The notes under the pieces are model-generated. The model did not search any database, was not told the origin of the DNA, and saw nothing but the letters and a program-made list of their open reading frames with translations. The position numbers and the translations under genes are program-made. 64,000 bases of DNA, taken from contig WNNJ02002155.1 in the NCBI GenBank assembly GCA_012934845.2, positions 1 to 64,000 of the forward strand. Direction: 5' to 3'. This document shows positions 31,040 through 44,348 of this stretch, one piece after another (within the stretch, counting starts at the first letter, position 1; each line of letters opens with the position of its first letter). The DNA is from Pomphorhynchus laevis. Lineage: Eukaryota > Acanthocephala > Palaeacanthocephala > Echinorhynchida > Pomphorhynchidae.

Positions 31040-32828
31040 TCATCTAAAATCAAATATAGCAAGTTGGTATAAATTAACACATACAAGTTTGATATAAGCT
31101 TATATAAATGAGTTTATTTTTAAGTTGATAAAGTGTATATAATTTAAAAATTGATTTCTTGTGCAGTCATTGTTGAAATTGAAAATTTGATGACTTCATT
31201 CTTCATGTTGATCTAATCTTATTTATAAGCCAACATCAGTACACTAGATTTCAGTATTAGTAAACCTCTTCAGTTACTGATCCAATACCTACGTTAAACG
31301 TTTCGATTATTTTAACGTTGACTTACGATCATTCGACTATTTTGTTGTATTGGAAATAAGATTGATGAAATACATTCATTTTAATCATTTAAAATTAAAT
31401 CGAAATAATGACTGATTTCAAATTGAATCAACGTAAATAATGGGAAGGTGCAACCTTTAATTTGAAAACCTATAAATTTTAAACAAATTACAATTTTTAA
31501 ACTAGTCATATATAGTTTGCTTCCTAATTTTAAGTTGATATAAGTGTGCAGTCATTGTTGAAATTGAAAATTTGATGACTTTATTTAATCCTATAATTAT
31601 ATAATCATATAGACAGGATTAATCCTTTAATCCTATCTATAAGCCAATAGCAGTAAGCTACATTTCAGTATTGGTAAACCTCTTCAGCCACCGATCATAT
31701 ACCTAAAGAATTAGAAAATAAAAAATAAAAAATTAAAAAATACGTAGACAGTTATCTGATCTGACTATTTCGTAAACTAACAAGTAAAAAAGAAATATTA
31801 TTTTTTAAACAAAAATTAAAATCTTGAAATATGACTATCCTAGCTTTTAATTATTTTTACTATCCTAGCTTTTAATATCCTAGCTTTTATCCCGTCTTTT
31901 AATACCGTCTCAAAAGACGATTAAACACGTATGTATTTTACTAATACATTACGTTATGCAAAATATAAGAACCAGAAGGCGGTATTTAACTAAACATTAC
32001 CCTTCCTTTGGCGAAAATACAGTAAAATACAAAAATATAGTAGTATTCACTTGGTATTTTTTGATGTGTGGATTCAAAGAATATCCTCTTGGATTTTCGA
32101 TCAACCTTAATGACAGCCTATTTGGCGAATCACGATCTTACAGTCATCCGTTAACATTTCTCTGAGCAAATTTTCAAAGGCATTAGCAACAACGAAGTAG
32201 CTAACGATATCTTATATCCTTAGCTATCTTATCTTGTATGATACATAAGTAGACCAGCGAGGAGAATTTCACGTAATATTCAGTTGCGATATAACTCAGT
32301 TATAATCTTATACTCACGTCAAACCAGCACATCAAGAAATGCTATCGATTGTTCGCAGTCTTTTAACTGTACCTGTCATTGAATAGGCGGATCTTTATTG
32401 TTATACACGTTTAGGAATGATACATCATTTAGATACGTGTCGAAAACCATAAAACAGAACATCTACATAGCGCTCATACGCGCATAGGATGATAATTTGT
32501 GATATCAATGCCTGTTTATCAATGTTTGTTTGGTCCAAGCGGAGAGCCTATAGCACGATTTGATCGAATTTTTCTCATCGGAAATAAATGCTGACAACAC
32601 AATAACTCTATCCACTCAGAAATATTTCGTATCGGATTATCACATTCATCAGATAAATAGCGCGTATTATATTACTAGTATTTATATTTTAAGCAATTAC
32701 AATATCTTTTATTTAAGTCATTTACATAATTCAGAATTCATTATATTTATCTTTATGATTCGTAATATTAAAAATTGTCTAATCGTATCTGAAACCTCTG
32801 AAAAATTAAACTATCACAATACTATCTA
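31040..32828. other. Upstream region of the unidentified gene, with a diverged repeat
   Basis: Contains a diverged direct repeat (about 31135-31300 and 31550-31690) sharing GTCATTGTTGAAATTGAAAA, TTTGATGACTT and TAAACCTCTTCAG. No exon or element was otherwise recognised, and the open frames at 31956 and 32560 are not convincing. Confidence 0.5.
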
Positions 32829-32829
32829 A

Positions 32830-34432
32830 ATCAAAAATTAACACTTTATTTTATTAAAACTATATAGATAATCAAATATCTTAAATCATAAAGATAAATT
32901 AGCTAAATTCTGGTTTATTAAATTTACAATTTATTTTATTAAAACTACATAGATAATCAAATATCTTTAATCGTAAAGATAAACGAGCTAAATGCTCTTT
33001 ATTTAATTAACACGCTATTTTATTAAAACTATATTTAATCAAATATCTTTAATCGTAAAGATAAATGAGCTAAATTCTGGTTTATTTAATTTATAATTTA
33101 TTTTATTAAAACTAAATAGATAATCAAATATCTTTAATCATAAAGATAAATGAATTAAATTCTAGTTTATTTAATTAACACTTTTGCTTATTAAAACTAA
33201 ATAGATAATCAAATATCTTAAATCATACAGATAAATTAGCTAAATTCTGGTTTATTTAATTAACAATTTATTTTATTAAAACTACATAGATAATCAAATA
33301 TCCTTAATCATAAAGATAAATGAATTAAATTCTAGTTTATTTAATTAACACTTTTGCTTATTAAAACTAAATAGATAATCAAATATCTTAAATCATACAG
33401 ATAAATTAGCTAAATTCTGGTTTATTTAATTAACAATTTATTTTATTAAAACTACATAGATAATCAAATATCTTTAATCATAAAGATAAACGAGCTAAAT
33501 TCTCGTTTATTTAATTAACAATTTATTTTATTAAAACTATATATATAATCAAATATCTTTAATCGTAAAGATAAATGAGCTAAATTCTGGTTTATTTAAT
33601 TTATAATTTATTTTTTTAAAACTATATAGATAATTAAATATCTTTAATCATAAAGATAAATGAGCTAAATTCTCGTTTATTTAATTAACAATTTATTTTA
33701 TTAAAACTATATAGATAATCAAATATATTTAATCATAAAGATAAATGAGCTAAATTCTCGTTTATTTAATTAACAATTTATTTTATTAAAACTACATAGA
33801 TAATCAAATATCTTTAATCGTAAAGATAAACGAGCTAAATGCTCTTTATTTAATTAACACGCTATTTTATTAAAACTATATATATAATCAAATATCTTTA
33901 ATCGTAAAGATAAATGAGCTAAATTCTGGTTTATTTAATTTATAATTTATTTTTTTAAAACTATATAGATAATTAAATATCTTTAATCATAAAGATAAAT
34001 GAGCTAAATTCTCGTTTATTTAATTAACACGCTATTTTATTAAAACTATATAGATAATTAAATATATTTAATCATAAAGATAAACGAGCTAAATTCTCGT
34101 TTATTTAATTAACACTTTATTTTATTAAAACTATATATATAATCAAATATCTTTAATCGTAAAGATAAATGAGCTAAATTCTGGTTTATTTAATTTATAA
34201 TTTATTTTTTTAAAACTATATAGATAATTAAATATCTTTAATCATAAAGATAAATGAGCAAAATGTTAGTTTATTTAATTAACAATTTATTTTATTAAAA
34301 CTACATAGATAATTAAATATCTTTAATCATAAAGATAAACGAGCTAAATTCTCGTTTATTTAATTAACAATTTATTTTATTAAAACTAAATAGATAATCA
34401 AATATCTTTAATCATAAAGATATTTGATGATT
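32830..34432. repeat. ~85-bp AT-rich satellite, left block
   Basis: About 19 copies of an 84-85 bp unit. Typical words are ATTTTATTAAAACTA, AGATAATCAAATATC, a perfect 8-bp dyad TATCTTTA-ATCA-TAAAGATA, and GAGCTAAATTC. Units differ at a few positions. The same satellite resumes at 39065-39985, beyond an inserted retrotransposon. Confidence 0.95.
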
Positions 34433-34539
34433 TTTATAAATTAATTTGTTTAATAATAAGGATTTTGCTAACAACTATATAACCACTAAAACGTTTAAAA
34501 CGTTTTTAAAAGAACAACATGAAGAAAAATAAAACAGAA

Positions 34540-36775
34540 AACAAAGTCAGTTCAGTCGTTAATTGAGCCTTCATTGTGTCACGGCCTTAGGTCCATAGGG
34601 ATCTGAGCACTTAAGCCAATCCAACACGCCGCCCTCCGACTTAACCACCCGGGGTCTCTCACTCTACGAAGAATCCAATCGAGGCGTACTATGATCGGTA
34701 ATCGCGAGATGTGGAGCTTGAGAAACCTTAGTCTTTGCTTTGGGGGACGTCCTCTTGAAAAGAAGACTAATCTCGAGATAGCACAAGTACCCCAGTGGCG
34801 CACCTGGGTTTTCCCTTTCAATGATAGATGCTGAGTCTGTTTCAGGGCCCACCTAGCTTTCTTCAAGATACGCTTGAGTCTATCCAGGTCAGCTTTCGCT
34901 GACCAGTTCACCGTAATGGTGAACCCCAGATATTTTTCTCAACTTGTGAAGGTAGGGAATGATTGAGGCTGCGAAATGGAGGAAAGTGCAGAGAGTGCTA
35001 ATCTCTTAAGTTTCTTTTTGGTGGTAGGGGTGCCATGAAAGACAACCACCTGCGATTTAGAGGAGTTGAAAACAAGATTTGATATGGGTAGCTGGTCTTT
35101 TAATCTTAAAAAGAAACGGCTAATGTCGGAGACTACATCTTTGCACCTGCGTCCAGAGAACAGGGATTTGGTATCATCAGCCTATACCACAAGATGTTGA
35201 TCGCGTTTAAATTTTTTGTAGAGTATAACGGAAACAGCAAGATACAAGATTGGAGAAAGTGGAGATCCTTGAAGCACACCTGTAATAGGGTATAACTGAC
35301 GCGCATTAGGGTCGTCTTCATAGAAGAATCGCTTGGTATACAGCAATATTTCCACCATGTTAACAATTCTCGCAGGCAGCCCAAGGGACCTGAGAGAAGA
35401 GATAACAAAAGGAATAGAAATGCGGTCAAGTGCAGCAGAAAAATTAAGAAAGACAGCCACAACAAGCTGATGACTGTTATCATAACAAAACTGATGCACT
35501 TCATCTATTGCTGAATGGATCGAGCGATCTTTTACGTACCCATGAAAACCTGATGGGATAAAATATCCTTAACCCAGGAGTTAAGGATATCTGACAGATA
35601 GATCCCTACTCCAGAATTTACACCAAGGCGGGATTGGTTAAGGAGATTGAGTGGCTCAATAATTATGTAAGGATAGTGACTAAAACTTTGTCAAGACCTA
35701 TGCTACCAATCCAAACCAAGGCTCTATTCTTACAGTAGACAAACTTCTGCTTCTTGAATATCTTCCAGAAGGAAGCCTGAGTATAGTAAAGGTAAACAAT
35801 GCTTGCTCTATCTCTGCTCAGCTGGAACCTATATCAACAGCTCCAGTATTCATTCGAGAGGGTCTGTCTGGCGGAAACAGAGAGATTGGGAAGATGTAAC
35901 ATTTTAGCGATGACCATGAGTTTTGTTGGAGTGGGATTGTATATGCAACCTTTATAGGTAGTCGAAAGCAATGTGGTAACTTGCGATGAGAGGTAGGAAT
36001 TAAATTCGGTCAAACTCTTATTACCAATTCTAGGGAAGAGTTGAATAGCTGCCTGAAAGAAGGCCACTCTGATGGGATCAAAGTAAAATCTCCTTCTAAG
36101 CAACGTAACTTCCTCTATCCGCCAACGAATAAGGTCATGAGAGGTGGTTTGATGTTGGCGCGACTGCTCAGTACAGATGGATTTCAACAACCACTTCTAA
36201 TAAAGCAGTAATATGTGGAGGAGAGAATTAGTTGTTGAGGAATGAAAGGTGAGGGAAGGTGGTTTGTGAATACGATAGTCGTTCCTGGTTCTGCGGTTTG
36301 CTGCATTAATCCAACGACCAGTTCTGTCGTTGAAGTCACCAAGTAACATGTCATAACCGCTATATAATATACGATCCAGGAGGTCACGGTTCTTGTAAAT
36401 TTCTCCTGGCCGGATATAGATATTGGCTATGCTAATGCGTTTACCGTTTTTATAAAATGATATAGCTAAAAAAGAAAGGGCAACACAAGAATAGTTAAGT
36501 AAGAGGGATGATCTTAAAGAGCTCTTTACATGGTTAAAAGACCTTAAGATGAAGAGGAGTGAGGTGGGGTTATGTACGGAGTATAGTGTGTACATGTGCT
36601 TAGGGATAAATCGAGTAATGTCCTGGGGGAGACGGATAGACCGCGTCTCCTGAAAGACTATAACATCTGCATCTCTACCAGATAGAAGGCTAAGGGCAGA
36701 AGCATCTCCCGAATTCCACTGAAGAATATTCAGTGAAAAGGTTCTTGATTAATTTGCATTGTGTTAAATTAGCTG
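34540..36775 (-). pseudogene. LINE family A, copy 1: ORF2 (endonuclease + RT), broken
   Basis: Minus-strand ORF2 of an I/Jockey-like LINE, in pieces: an endonuclease block with YDMLLGDFNDRTGRWINAA (36197-36595), a linker region (35834-36190), RT palm parts with AVFLNFSAALDRIS (35182-35499), and the C-terminal block LDRLKRILKKARWAL ending in a Trp-rich tail (34579-34911). Frameshifts separate the pieces, and one T is lost just after the ORF2 start. The 3' end lies next to the satellite. Confidence 0.9.
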
Positions 36776-38930
36776 GAGTAGGATGCCTCCTCTTAGTCCG
36801 AACCAGAGGTGAGAAGGTTGCCCTTCCCACACCCAGCCGGACAAGTTAGAGACGCTTGCCAACGGGCGTTATCATCATTTCCAATCGTGACCCCATCTAC
36901 CAATCTCCATAGGTTTCCATTCTGCTTCTTCTTTTTCTTTAGCGTCTTTCCCGTGTAGGGACGGTGGTCCGCTGCTTTTGAGAGTTGCCTACACTTGGCT
37001 CTATCAAGGGCGTCTTTGGCTTCCAGCCAACACTTATCAAATCATTCCGTATGACGTCCATCCATCGTAGTTTCGGCCTTCCTATCGGACGCTTTTCATT
37101 CACTGTCACGGCGATGGACTTATATAATGGTTAGTGTTCGCTTGCGCGGATAACGCGGCCGTACCATCGTAGTCGCCTTTCGCGAAGTTTCTCTATTATT
37201 GACACTATGCTAAACTAGTTACTTATTTCTTCGTTTCGGACATGATCCTTTAAGGTTTTTCCTGCTGTCTATTGGAACATCATTGCCCCCATTGCGGCAA
37301 CTTTGCGTTCTTTATATTTTGATATCGGCCAACATTCGGCACCGTAGAGGACCATGAGTCGTATTACAGTTTTGTAAATTTTCGACTTCAGTCGGTCTTT
37401 TATCTTTGGATCGCGGAGAATACCTGTAACTGACATCCTTTTCATCCAGACTACATTTACTCGAGAAAATACCTCTGCATGTAGGTTACCATCTGCCGCT
37501 ATTGTAGAGCCAAGGTATTTAAACGCAGTTGTTCGGTTCAGTATGTGCCTTCCAAACTGTAGTGGATGATCATCATTCATATTTGTGGTCAGGTATTCCG
37601 TTTTACGCGCGTTCAGGCGTAGACCGAACTGCTTGAGTCGAATTCCCCAGCTGTTTATTTGTTGTTGGAGGTCAACTTTATCTACGGACGCAAGCATGAT
37701 GTAATCGGCATTTAGAATCGTCCACGGAAACTGTCTGTTCAGATTGTTGGATACGGCATCCATAATGAGGATGAATAGCAACGGAAACAGCACAGACCCT
37801 TGATGAACTCTAACGGTGGTTGGGAAGTCATCCGTATATCCCACTGTCGTAGATACCATTCTGCATGGTAATTGTAATAGGAGGTTTCCATTCTGCTTAG
37901 TAATTGTAATAGGGTACACTGTCTTGGAAGAAGGCAGGATTGGTTTCTTGGAAGAGGAGGTGAATCTCCTCTTAGAATTCATACTTGAAGAATTTGATTT
38001 TGCTCGCTTCTTTGAAGATTTAGCAACATGAAGAGATATTATGGAAGGCTTAGAGGGTGTATTTGCCATCAGTAATTCAATCAATCGAGTTGTTTCTTGT
38101 TGAAGTGTTCTAAAGAAGTTGAACATTTCGTCCATATTAGGTCCAGATGAGTTACACACCGAATTTGCCGTTAAGGGGGGAGAGTAGACATTATTCTTCA
38201 CTGTATGTCTTCTCACATAGCTCTTGAATGCTGAACATCTTCTTGAACACGCAGGATGTTCAAGTCCGCAATTCGTACATTTTGGGGCTAGTTTGCATTG
38301 AGTGTCATGGACGAATTCATCACATCAACACACTCCGCATTTCTTCATTCTACCACAGGTGGAGTTCTAGTGTCCCCACACGTGACACTTGTTACAATGT
38401 GGAATGTTGCATTAGACAGGTGATGAGCATTGTCCTCTTCGGTATTTTCGAATGCAATAGGAAGAGTTTGGTGGTCTTTGTTTTTTATAAATCTAATGTT
38501 TAGAAGAGAATAACGCTTTTGAAGCTCTGCAATATCTTAATTTTCTAGGTCGGGGATTATATTAGTAATCTTTACTGACCACATAATAGGCTTTAATACT
38601 AGAGTTCCTTTATGGGAAAAATTTTCTTTGCAGAACTTAGCAAAAGAGGTTGCGAAGTCCGAGGATACGAAGGATATCCTGAAGTAGTTATTCATCATTT
38701 TTGCAAAGTTAATAATAACTCTATTTGGTTGTGTATTAATAAATTTTCGCAAAAATTCGTTAAAATACTGTTTTTTTTCATTGGAATTGTGGGGGTAATG
38801 TTAACTAGATTAACGAGTTTCCTAATCAGATGAAGCCCCTCCATTTCACGATTTAGAACAGTAAAGTTACTAACCCGAATTTTTTTAGTTTCCATGAGCA
38901 GTTTTTGACAGCAGAGAATTTTAAATTAAA
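36776..38930 (-). pseudogene. LINE family A, copy 1: ORF1, split by an RTE insertion
   Basis: ORF1 starts at 38895. It has an N-terminal RNA-binding-like region (38537-38895), cysteine-rich zinc knuckles around 38250-38450, and a Lys/Ser-rich C-terminal part. The knuckle region has stops. The ORF is cut at 37881/36928 by an RTE fragment. The coding sense resumes after it with an N-D-D-N-A-R block matching ND/ED-NA-G in the other copies. Confidence 0.85.
36911..37898 (-). mobile_element. 5'-truncated RTE element with perfect 17-bp target-site duplication
   Basis: The minus-strand reading gives VHQGSVFPLLFILIMDAVSN, then LKQFGLRLNARKTEYLTTNM, FKYLGSTIAADGN and VWMKRMSVTGILRDPKIKDR with KSKIYKTVIRLMVLYGAECW. 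These are the RT and thumb blocks of RTE/BovB-type LINEs. The insertion (36928-37881) is flanked by AGGTTTCCATTCTGCTT at 36911-36927 and 37882-37898. It lacks its 5' end and endonuclease. The frame at 37269-38216 joins LINE A ORF1 to this RT across the insertion point, so it is a chimera, not a gene. Confidence 0.93.
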
Positions 38931-39064
38931 CACTTGCTAGTATTTAACTAGTGTTTAATTAATAAATTAATTTTATTAATTAAAAGTGTGTTTGTTTAAT
39001 AGATAAAACGATATTGAATTTTATTGTAAGTATTATTGTTATCAGTTGTTGACACTGATATAAA

Positions 39065-39985
39065 GTAGTTATAAAGATAAATTAGCTAAATGCTAGTTTA
39101 TTTAATTAACACTTTTGCTTATTAAAACTATATATATATAATTAAATATCTTTAATCGTAAAGATAAATGAGCAAAATGTTAGTTTATTAAATTAGCACT
39201 TTTGCTTATTAAAACTAAATAGATAATCAAATATCTTTAATCGTAAAGATAAATTAGCTAAATGCTAGTTTATTTAATTAACACGCTATTTTGTTAAAAC
39301 TACATAGATAATTAAATATCTTTAATCATAAAGATAAACGAGCTAAATTCTCGTTTATTTAATTAACAATTTATTTTATTAAAACTACATAAATAATTAA
39401 ATATCTTTAATCGTAAAGATAAACGAGCTAAATGCTCTTTATTTAATTAACACGCTATTTTATTAAAACTATATATATAATCAAATATCTTTAATCGTAA
39501 AGATAAATGAGCTAAATTCTGGTTTATTTAATTAACAATTTATTTTATTAAAACTACATAGATAATCAAATATCCTTAATCATAAAGATAAATGAATTAA
39601 ATTCTAGTTTATTTAATTAACACTTTTGCTTATTAAAACTAAATAGATAATCAAATATCTTAAATCAAAAAGATAAATGAGCTAAATGCTAGTTTATTTA
39701 ATTAACACTTTATTTTATTAAAACTATATAGATAATCAAATATCTTAAATCATAAAGATAAATTAGCTAAATTCTGGTTTATTTAATTAACAATTTATTT
39801 TATTAAAACTACATAGATAATCAAATATCTTTAATCATAAAGATAAACGAGCTAAATGCTCTTTATTTAATTAACACGCTATTTTATTAAAACTACATAG
39901 ATAATCAAATATCTTTAATCGTAAAGATAAATGAGCTAAATTCTTTTTATTTAATTAACAATTTGTTTTAATAAAACTACATCGT
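39065..39985. repeat. ~85-bp AT-rich satellite, right block
   Basis: About 11 copies of the same unit as 32830-34432, in the same orientation, with the same variants (for example AATGCTCTTTATT and the ACGCTATTTTA form). This shows that the LINE between the blocks inserted into a pre-existing array. Confidence 0.95.
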
Positions 39986-40019
39986 TAATTTTTCAAGTCG
40001 GAAAAGGTTTTTTAATTCA

Positions 40020-40545
40020 GTAGATAACTGCTCCAGATGATTGAATATAATAAATATACCATTATCACATACTTCACATGTGCCAAAAAAGCTCTTCAAA
40101 GTGTTTCTTCAAAATTAAATCTCGGCTCAAATCAATAATAGCAATAATAAATCTTTGCTTTTACATCAATAATAGGTTTATCTCTCAATTGAAGTTGCTT
40201 GTTTAGTATATTAAGCTTTTCAGAAATATCAGCAAGATAACTGACAAATGTTATACCATCGCCTGTTAAGACTTTATTCATTTCAGGCTTGTCCTTCAAA
40301 AAATCTTTAGCATTATCAAATCGTTTCATAAATCTTTTTAGGCAGTTTCCTTTTGAAAGCCATCTTACATCAGTGTGAAGTAAAAGTCTTAAGTAGTCTG
40401 TACTTTGTCCTTCACAAAACGTTTTAAAAATACGTTCTGCTTTCGAGTTAGCCATGATAAAATTAATACATTTCACTACAGAGATTAATATCTCACTAAG
40501 AACAGGAGAAATTTTTGCGGCTTAGTTTTCGCGGTGAATGATACA
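40020..40545 (-). pseudogene. hAT-type transposase fragment (ZBED5/FAM200-like)
   Basis: The minus-strand reading starts HCIIHRENLAAKN, continues through VKCINFI to LLLHTDVRWLSKGNCLKRFM then LADISEKLNILNKQLQL, and ends, after a frameshift, with HLEQLSTELKNLFRLEK. These blocks (CIIHREN-L, H-x-VRWLS-G--L-R, L-x-D-I-x-x-KLN-LN-QLQ) are those of the hAT transposase catalytic region shared with domesticated ZBED5/FAM200 proteins. Both ends of the gene are missing. Confidence 0.85.
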
Positions 40546-40654
40546 GTGTAACACGAGCATTTCAGGATTTTCATTTATCTTTTTTTCAACGACAGAAAAA
40601 ATTGTAAAAAAATTTACCATCGGTGCTTCAAACAACTTACAAAATCAAGCTAAT

Positions 40655-41856
40655 ATGGAACGGAACTCAGGTATTTCCAATGTAACATCGAATTTTCAAG
40701 CCAAAGAAAACAAGGTTAGTCCTATTTCGTCTAATTTTTTAATCTCAAGCACGGATGGAGAACTCCCTCCTGTGCCTAAAGTGGTGAATCTGGTAATAAT
40801 CAGACTTCTTCAACCATTTGAAAGGAAGAATCTTTTCAATATTTTTCTGAGAGAGTTTACAAGCTCTTATAAGAAGAGAATTCTATTTAATTCGATAAAA
40901 TATTTAGATTCCGAAATCCGGGTTTCTTTCAGCTCTCCAGATCTGGCAGCATCGTACCTAGAATTTTTCGAAACACACCTAAAAGAATTTGGGTCAACTA
41001 CTTACAGGCCTATTCAGGCGACTCTGAAAATTAATAATTTTCCGCTTTTCGCAACGGAGGAAGATATCATTGCTCTCACATCTGAGTTCAAAATTCATAT
41101 AATATTCGCCCAATCCTGGGCAAGAAAGGCCAGGCTATACCAATAGCATTATGTTCTACCGCAGTCGATCAGGCGGAATGTCTGGCTAAAAGCAAATGTA
41201 ACCCCTTTCTGGGGTACAATCTTTCTTTCAATATCGTAAATGCTGGTGACTTAACATACCCCCATTGCAATGGGTGCCACCTCTGGGGGCACTGGTCCTC
41301 GAACTGTACTAGGCCCCATACGTGTGGGGTTTGCAGCTCTTCCGAAGTCCATGAGGGGAAATGTTCTCTCCCCCCTCTGTGTTCCAATTGTGGTGGTCAG
41401 CACCCGGCCTGGTCTAGAAGATGTCCTATCTTCAAAGAATACAAATTAAGGCATTGTGGGGCACCGGTCAAACCGGCCCACTTTGCCGCTGCCAGCTTAT
41501 CCAATTCAAACGGTTATGGTATGTCGGACACCGACATTTTCAAAATTGTTGACGCAAGACTACAGATATATAAAGACGAGATTCGAGCCTTAACGAACCA
41601 TCTGATAGATAAATTCGAGGAGTCTCGTTCTCCTCCATCGACGATTCTTACCTCTTCAAAGAGAGCCCCCCCCCGTTCTAAGAAGAGATCATCTTCTAAA
41701 CAAAAGTTGGCTTCCTTGAAGTTGGCAAAGAAAGATGATATATGTTGGGAGTTGTTGGCCTCAAAGGGAGATGAAGATAATGCCGGTGGGCAAGTGTCTT
41801 CTCCTGGTAGGGCTGGGAGTGAGAAGGGCAACTTTCTCTCTCCTAGTTTCTGCTAG
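40655..41856 (+). pseudogene. LINE family A, copy 2: ORF1 (one frameshift)
   Basis: ORF1 protein of an I/Jockey-like LINE, which coats the element RNA. It starts MERNSGISN, with an RRM-like middle region. After a single -1 frameshift near 41110 it carries three zinc knuckles: CNGCHLWGHWSSNC, CGVCSSSEVHEGKC and CSNCGGQHPAWSRRC. A Lys/Ser-rich tail follows and it stops at 41854-41856. ORF2 starts 34 bases further on. Confidence 0.9.
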
Positions 41857-41890
41857 GAGGTAGGCATCCCACTCCAGCTGTCGTAACATA

Positions 41891-44348
41891 ATGCAAAGTA
41901 GTCAAGAGCCTTTTTCACTGAATATACTTCAGTGGAATTCGGGAGGTGCTTCTGCCCTTAGCCTTCTATCTGGTAGAGATGCGGATGTTATAGTCCTTCA
42001 GGAGACGCGGTCTATCCGTATCCCCCAGGACATTACTCGATTTATCCCCAAGCATATTTACACCCACTTCACTCCGTACATAACCCCTCCTCACGCCTCT
42101 TCATCTCAAGGTCTTTTAACCCTAGTTAAATGCTCCTTAAGATCATCCCTTCTTTTAAACTATTCTTGTCCAGCCCTGTCTTGTTTAGCTGTTTCACTTT
42201 GTAAGAATGGTAAACGTATCAGCATAGCCAATATCTATATTAGGCCAGGGGAAATTCACAAGAACCGTGATCTCCTGGACCGTATTTTGGGTAGTGGCTA
42301 TGACATGTTACTCGGTGACTTCAACGACAGAACTGGTCGTTGGATTAATGCAGCACTCCGCAGAGCCAGGAACGATTACCTTATTCACAAACCACCGTCC
42401 CCAAATTTTCATTGCTCAACAACTAATTCTCTTCTCGACATATTACTGCTTCATAAGATGTGGTTGTTGAAACCCATCTGTACTGTGCAGTCGCGCCAAA
42501 AACAGACCATCTCTCATGACCTAATTCGTTGGCGGATAGAGGAAGATACGTTGCTTAGAAGGAGGTTTCACTTTGATCCCATTAGAGTGGCTTTCTTTCA
42601 GGCGGCTATCCAACTCTTCCCCAGAATTAGTAATGAGAATTTGACCGAATTTAATTCCTTCATCTCCTCGCAAGCTACCGCGTTTCTTTCGACTACCTAT
42701 ATAGGTCATATTTACAATCCCACTCCAACAAAACTCAAGGTTTTGGCTAAAATGCTACGTCTTCCCAATGTCTCTGTTTCCGCCAGGCAGGCCATCTCGA
42801 ATGAATACTGGAGCACTAGATATAGGTTCCAGCTGAGCAGGGATAAGGCGAACATCGCTCACCTTAACCCTTCTCAGTCTTCCTTCTGGAAGATATTCAA
42901 GAAGGAGAAGTTTGTCTGTTGGAAGGATAGAGCTTTGGGTTGGATTGGTAGTATAGGCCTTGATAATGTTTTGAAGGAGTCACTATCCCTACATAATTAT
43001 GGAGCCACTCAATCTCCCCAACCAATCCCGCCTTGGGGTGACTTCAGGAGCAGGGACTTATCTGTTACAGATATCCTTAACTCCTGGGGGCCACTTCCGG
43101 GCACCTCTAAATCCGTCGCTCCACTATCTTCTCGAGTCTGTCAGCTTTTGACAGCCGATCAAAGAAGAGAAGTGGCCGTCACAATGCTTTTAGCCTCACC
43201 ATCCGATGTAGCCGGCATCAATATTAGTCGTAGAATTTTCTTACCAAAGCATAGTCCGGTTTCATGTCCCAAAGATCTGCGTCCCATTTCGATTCAAAAC
43301 TCCCTCATCTCCATCTACGAAAAAGCGCTTGCGCGTAGAATCCGCGACCATTTAAGTAGGCGTAATTTGATCCCACCGAGTTTTCACGGGTTTGTCAAGG
43401 GACGCTCGGTTCATTCAGCAATAGGTGAAGTGCATCAGTTTTGTAGGGATAATAGCCATCAACTAGCTGTGGCTGTTTTCCTTGACTTTTCTGCTGCATT
43501 TGACCGCATTTCCATTCCCTTTGTTATCTCCTCTCTCAGGTCCCTCGGGTTTCTGCGAGAATTGTTAACAGGGTGGAGATATTACTGTTTACCAAGAGGT
43601 TCTACTATGAAGACGACCCTGATGCGTGTCAGTTCTACCCTATTACAGGTGTGCCCCAAGGATCCCCACTTTATCCTATCTTATTTCTTGCTGCCTCCAT
43701 TGTACTATTCAAGAATTTTAAACGTGATCAACATCTAGTGGTATACGCTGATGATACCACGGCCCTGTTCTCTGGACGCAGGTGCAAAGATGTCGCTTCG
43801 GACATCAGCCGTTTCTTTTTAAGATTAACAGACCAGCTGACCCTATCCAATCTTATTTTAAATTCATCCAAATCGCAGGTAGTTGTCTTTCATGGCACCC
43901 CTGCGACAAAGAAAAAATTAAAGAGACTAGCACTCTCAGCTCTATCTTCTATATTGACTAATCAACCACTCCCTACCTTCACAAGTCGAGTAAAATACCT
44001 GGGGTTCACTGTTACGGTGAACTGGTCGGCGAAAGCTGACCTGGATAGACTTAAACGTATCCTGAAGAAAGCTAGGTGGGCCCTGAAACGGGCTCAGCAT
44101 CTGTCGTTGAATGGGAAAACCCAAGTGCGCCTCTGGGGTACTTGGGCTATCTCGGGATTAGTCTTCTTTTCGAGAGGACGTCCTCCAGAGCAAAGACTAA
44201 GGTTTCTCAAGCTCCTCATCTCGCGATTACCGCGCATAGTCCGCCTAGATTGGATTCTTCGGGGGTGATAGACCCCGGGTGGTTCAGTCGAAGAGCGGCG
44301 TGTTGGATTAGCTGGAGGGCTCAGATCCCGCTGGACCTGAGGCCGTAG
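41891..44348 (+). pseudogene. LINE family A, copy 2: ORF2 (endonuclease + RT), nearly intact
   Basis: The best copy of family A. Starts MQSSQEPFSLNILQWNSGGA. APE-type endonuclease motifs are LQWNSGG (residues ~12-18), VIVLQET with the catalytic Glu (~33-39), and LLGDFNDRTGRW (~137-148). The RT has DLRPISIQNS, VFLDFSAAFDRI (~528-539), GVPQGSP and, after a one-base deletion near 43555, VVYADDTTALF. A second indel near 44260 separates the last 28 residues, which end at 44348. About 810 residues in total. The 3' UTR ends in CTTATC repeats at ~44457-44485. Confidence 0.93.

Noticed and set aside
31265-31690. CTGAAGA...GAAA on the minus strand in both copies of the 31-kb repeat, a possible hammerhead
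   Set aside because: Stem II has only about three pairs with a G-U next to the core, no GUH triplet is correctly placed, and the stem I pairing present in one copy is absent in the other.
32830-39985. Regular ~85-bp repeats considered as a CRISPR array
   Set aside because: The units are contiguous with no unique spacers and lie in eukaryotic DNA. This is a satellite.
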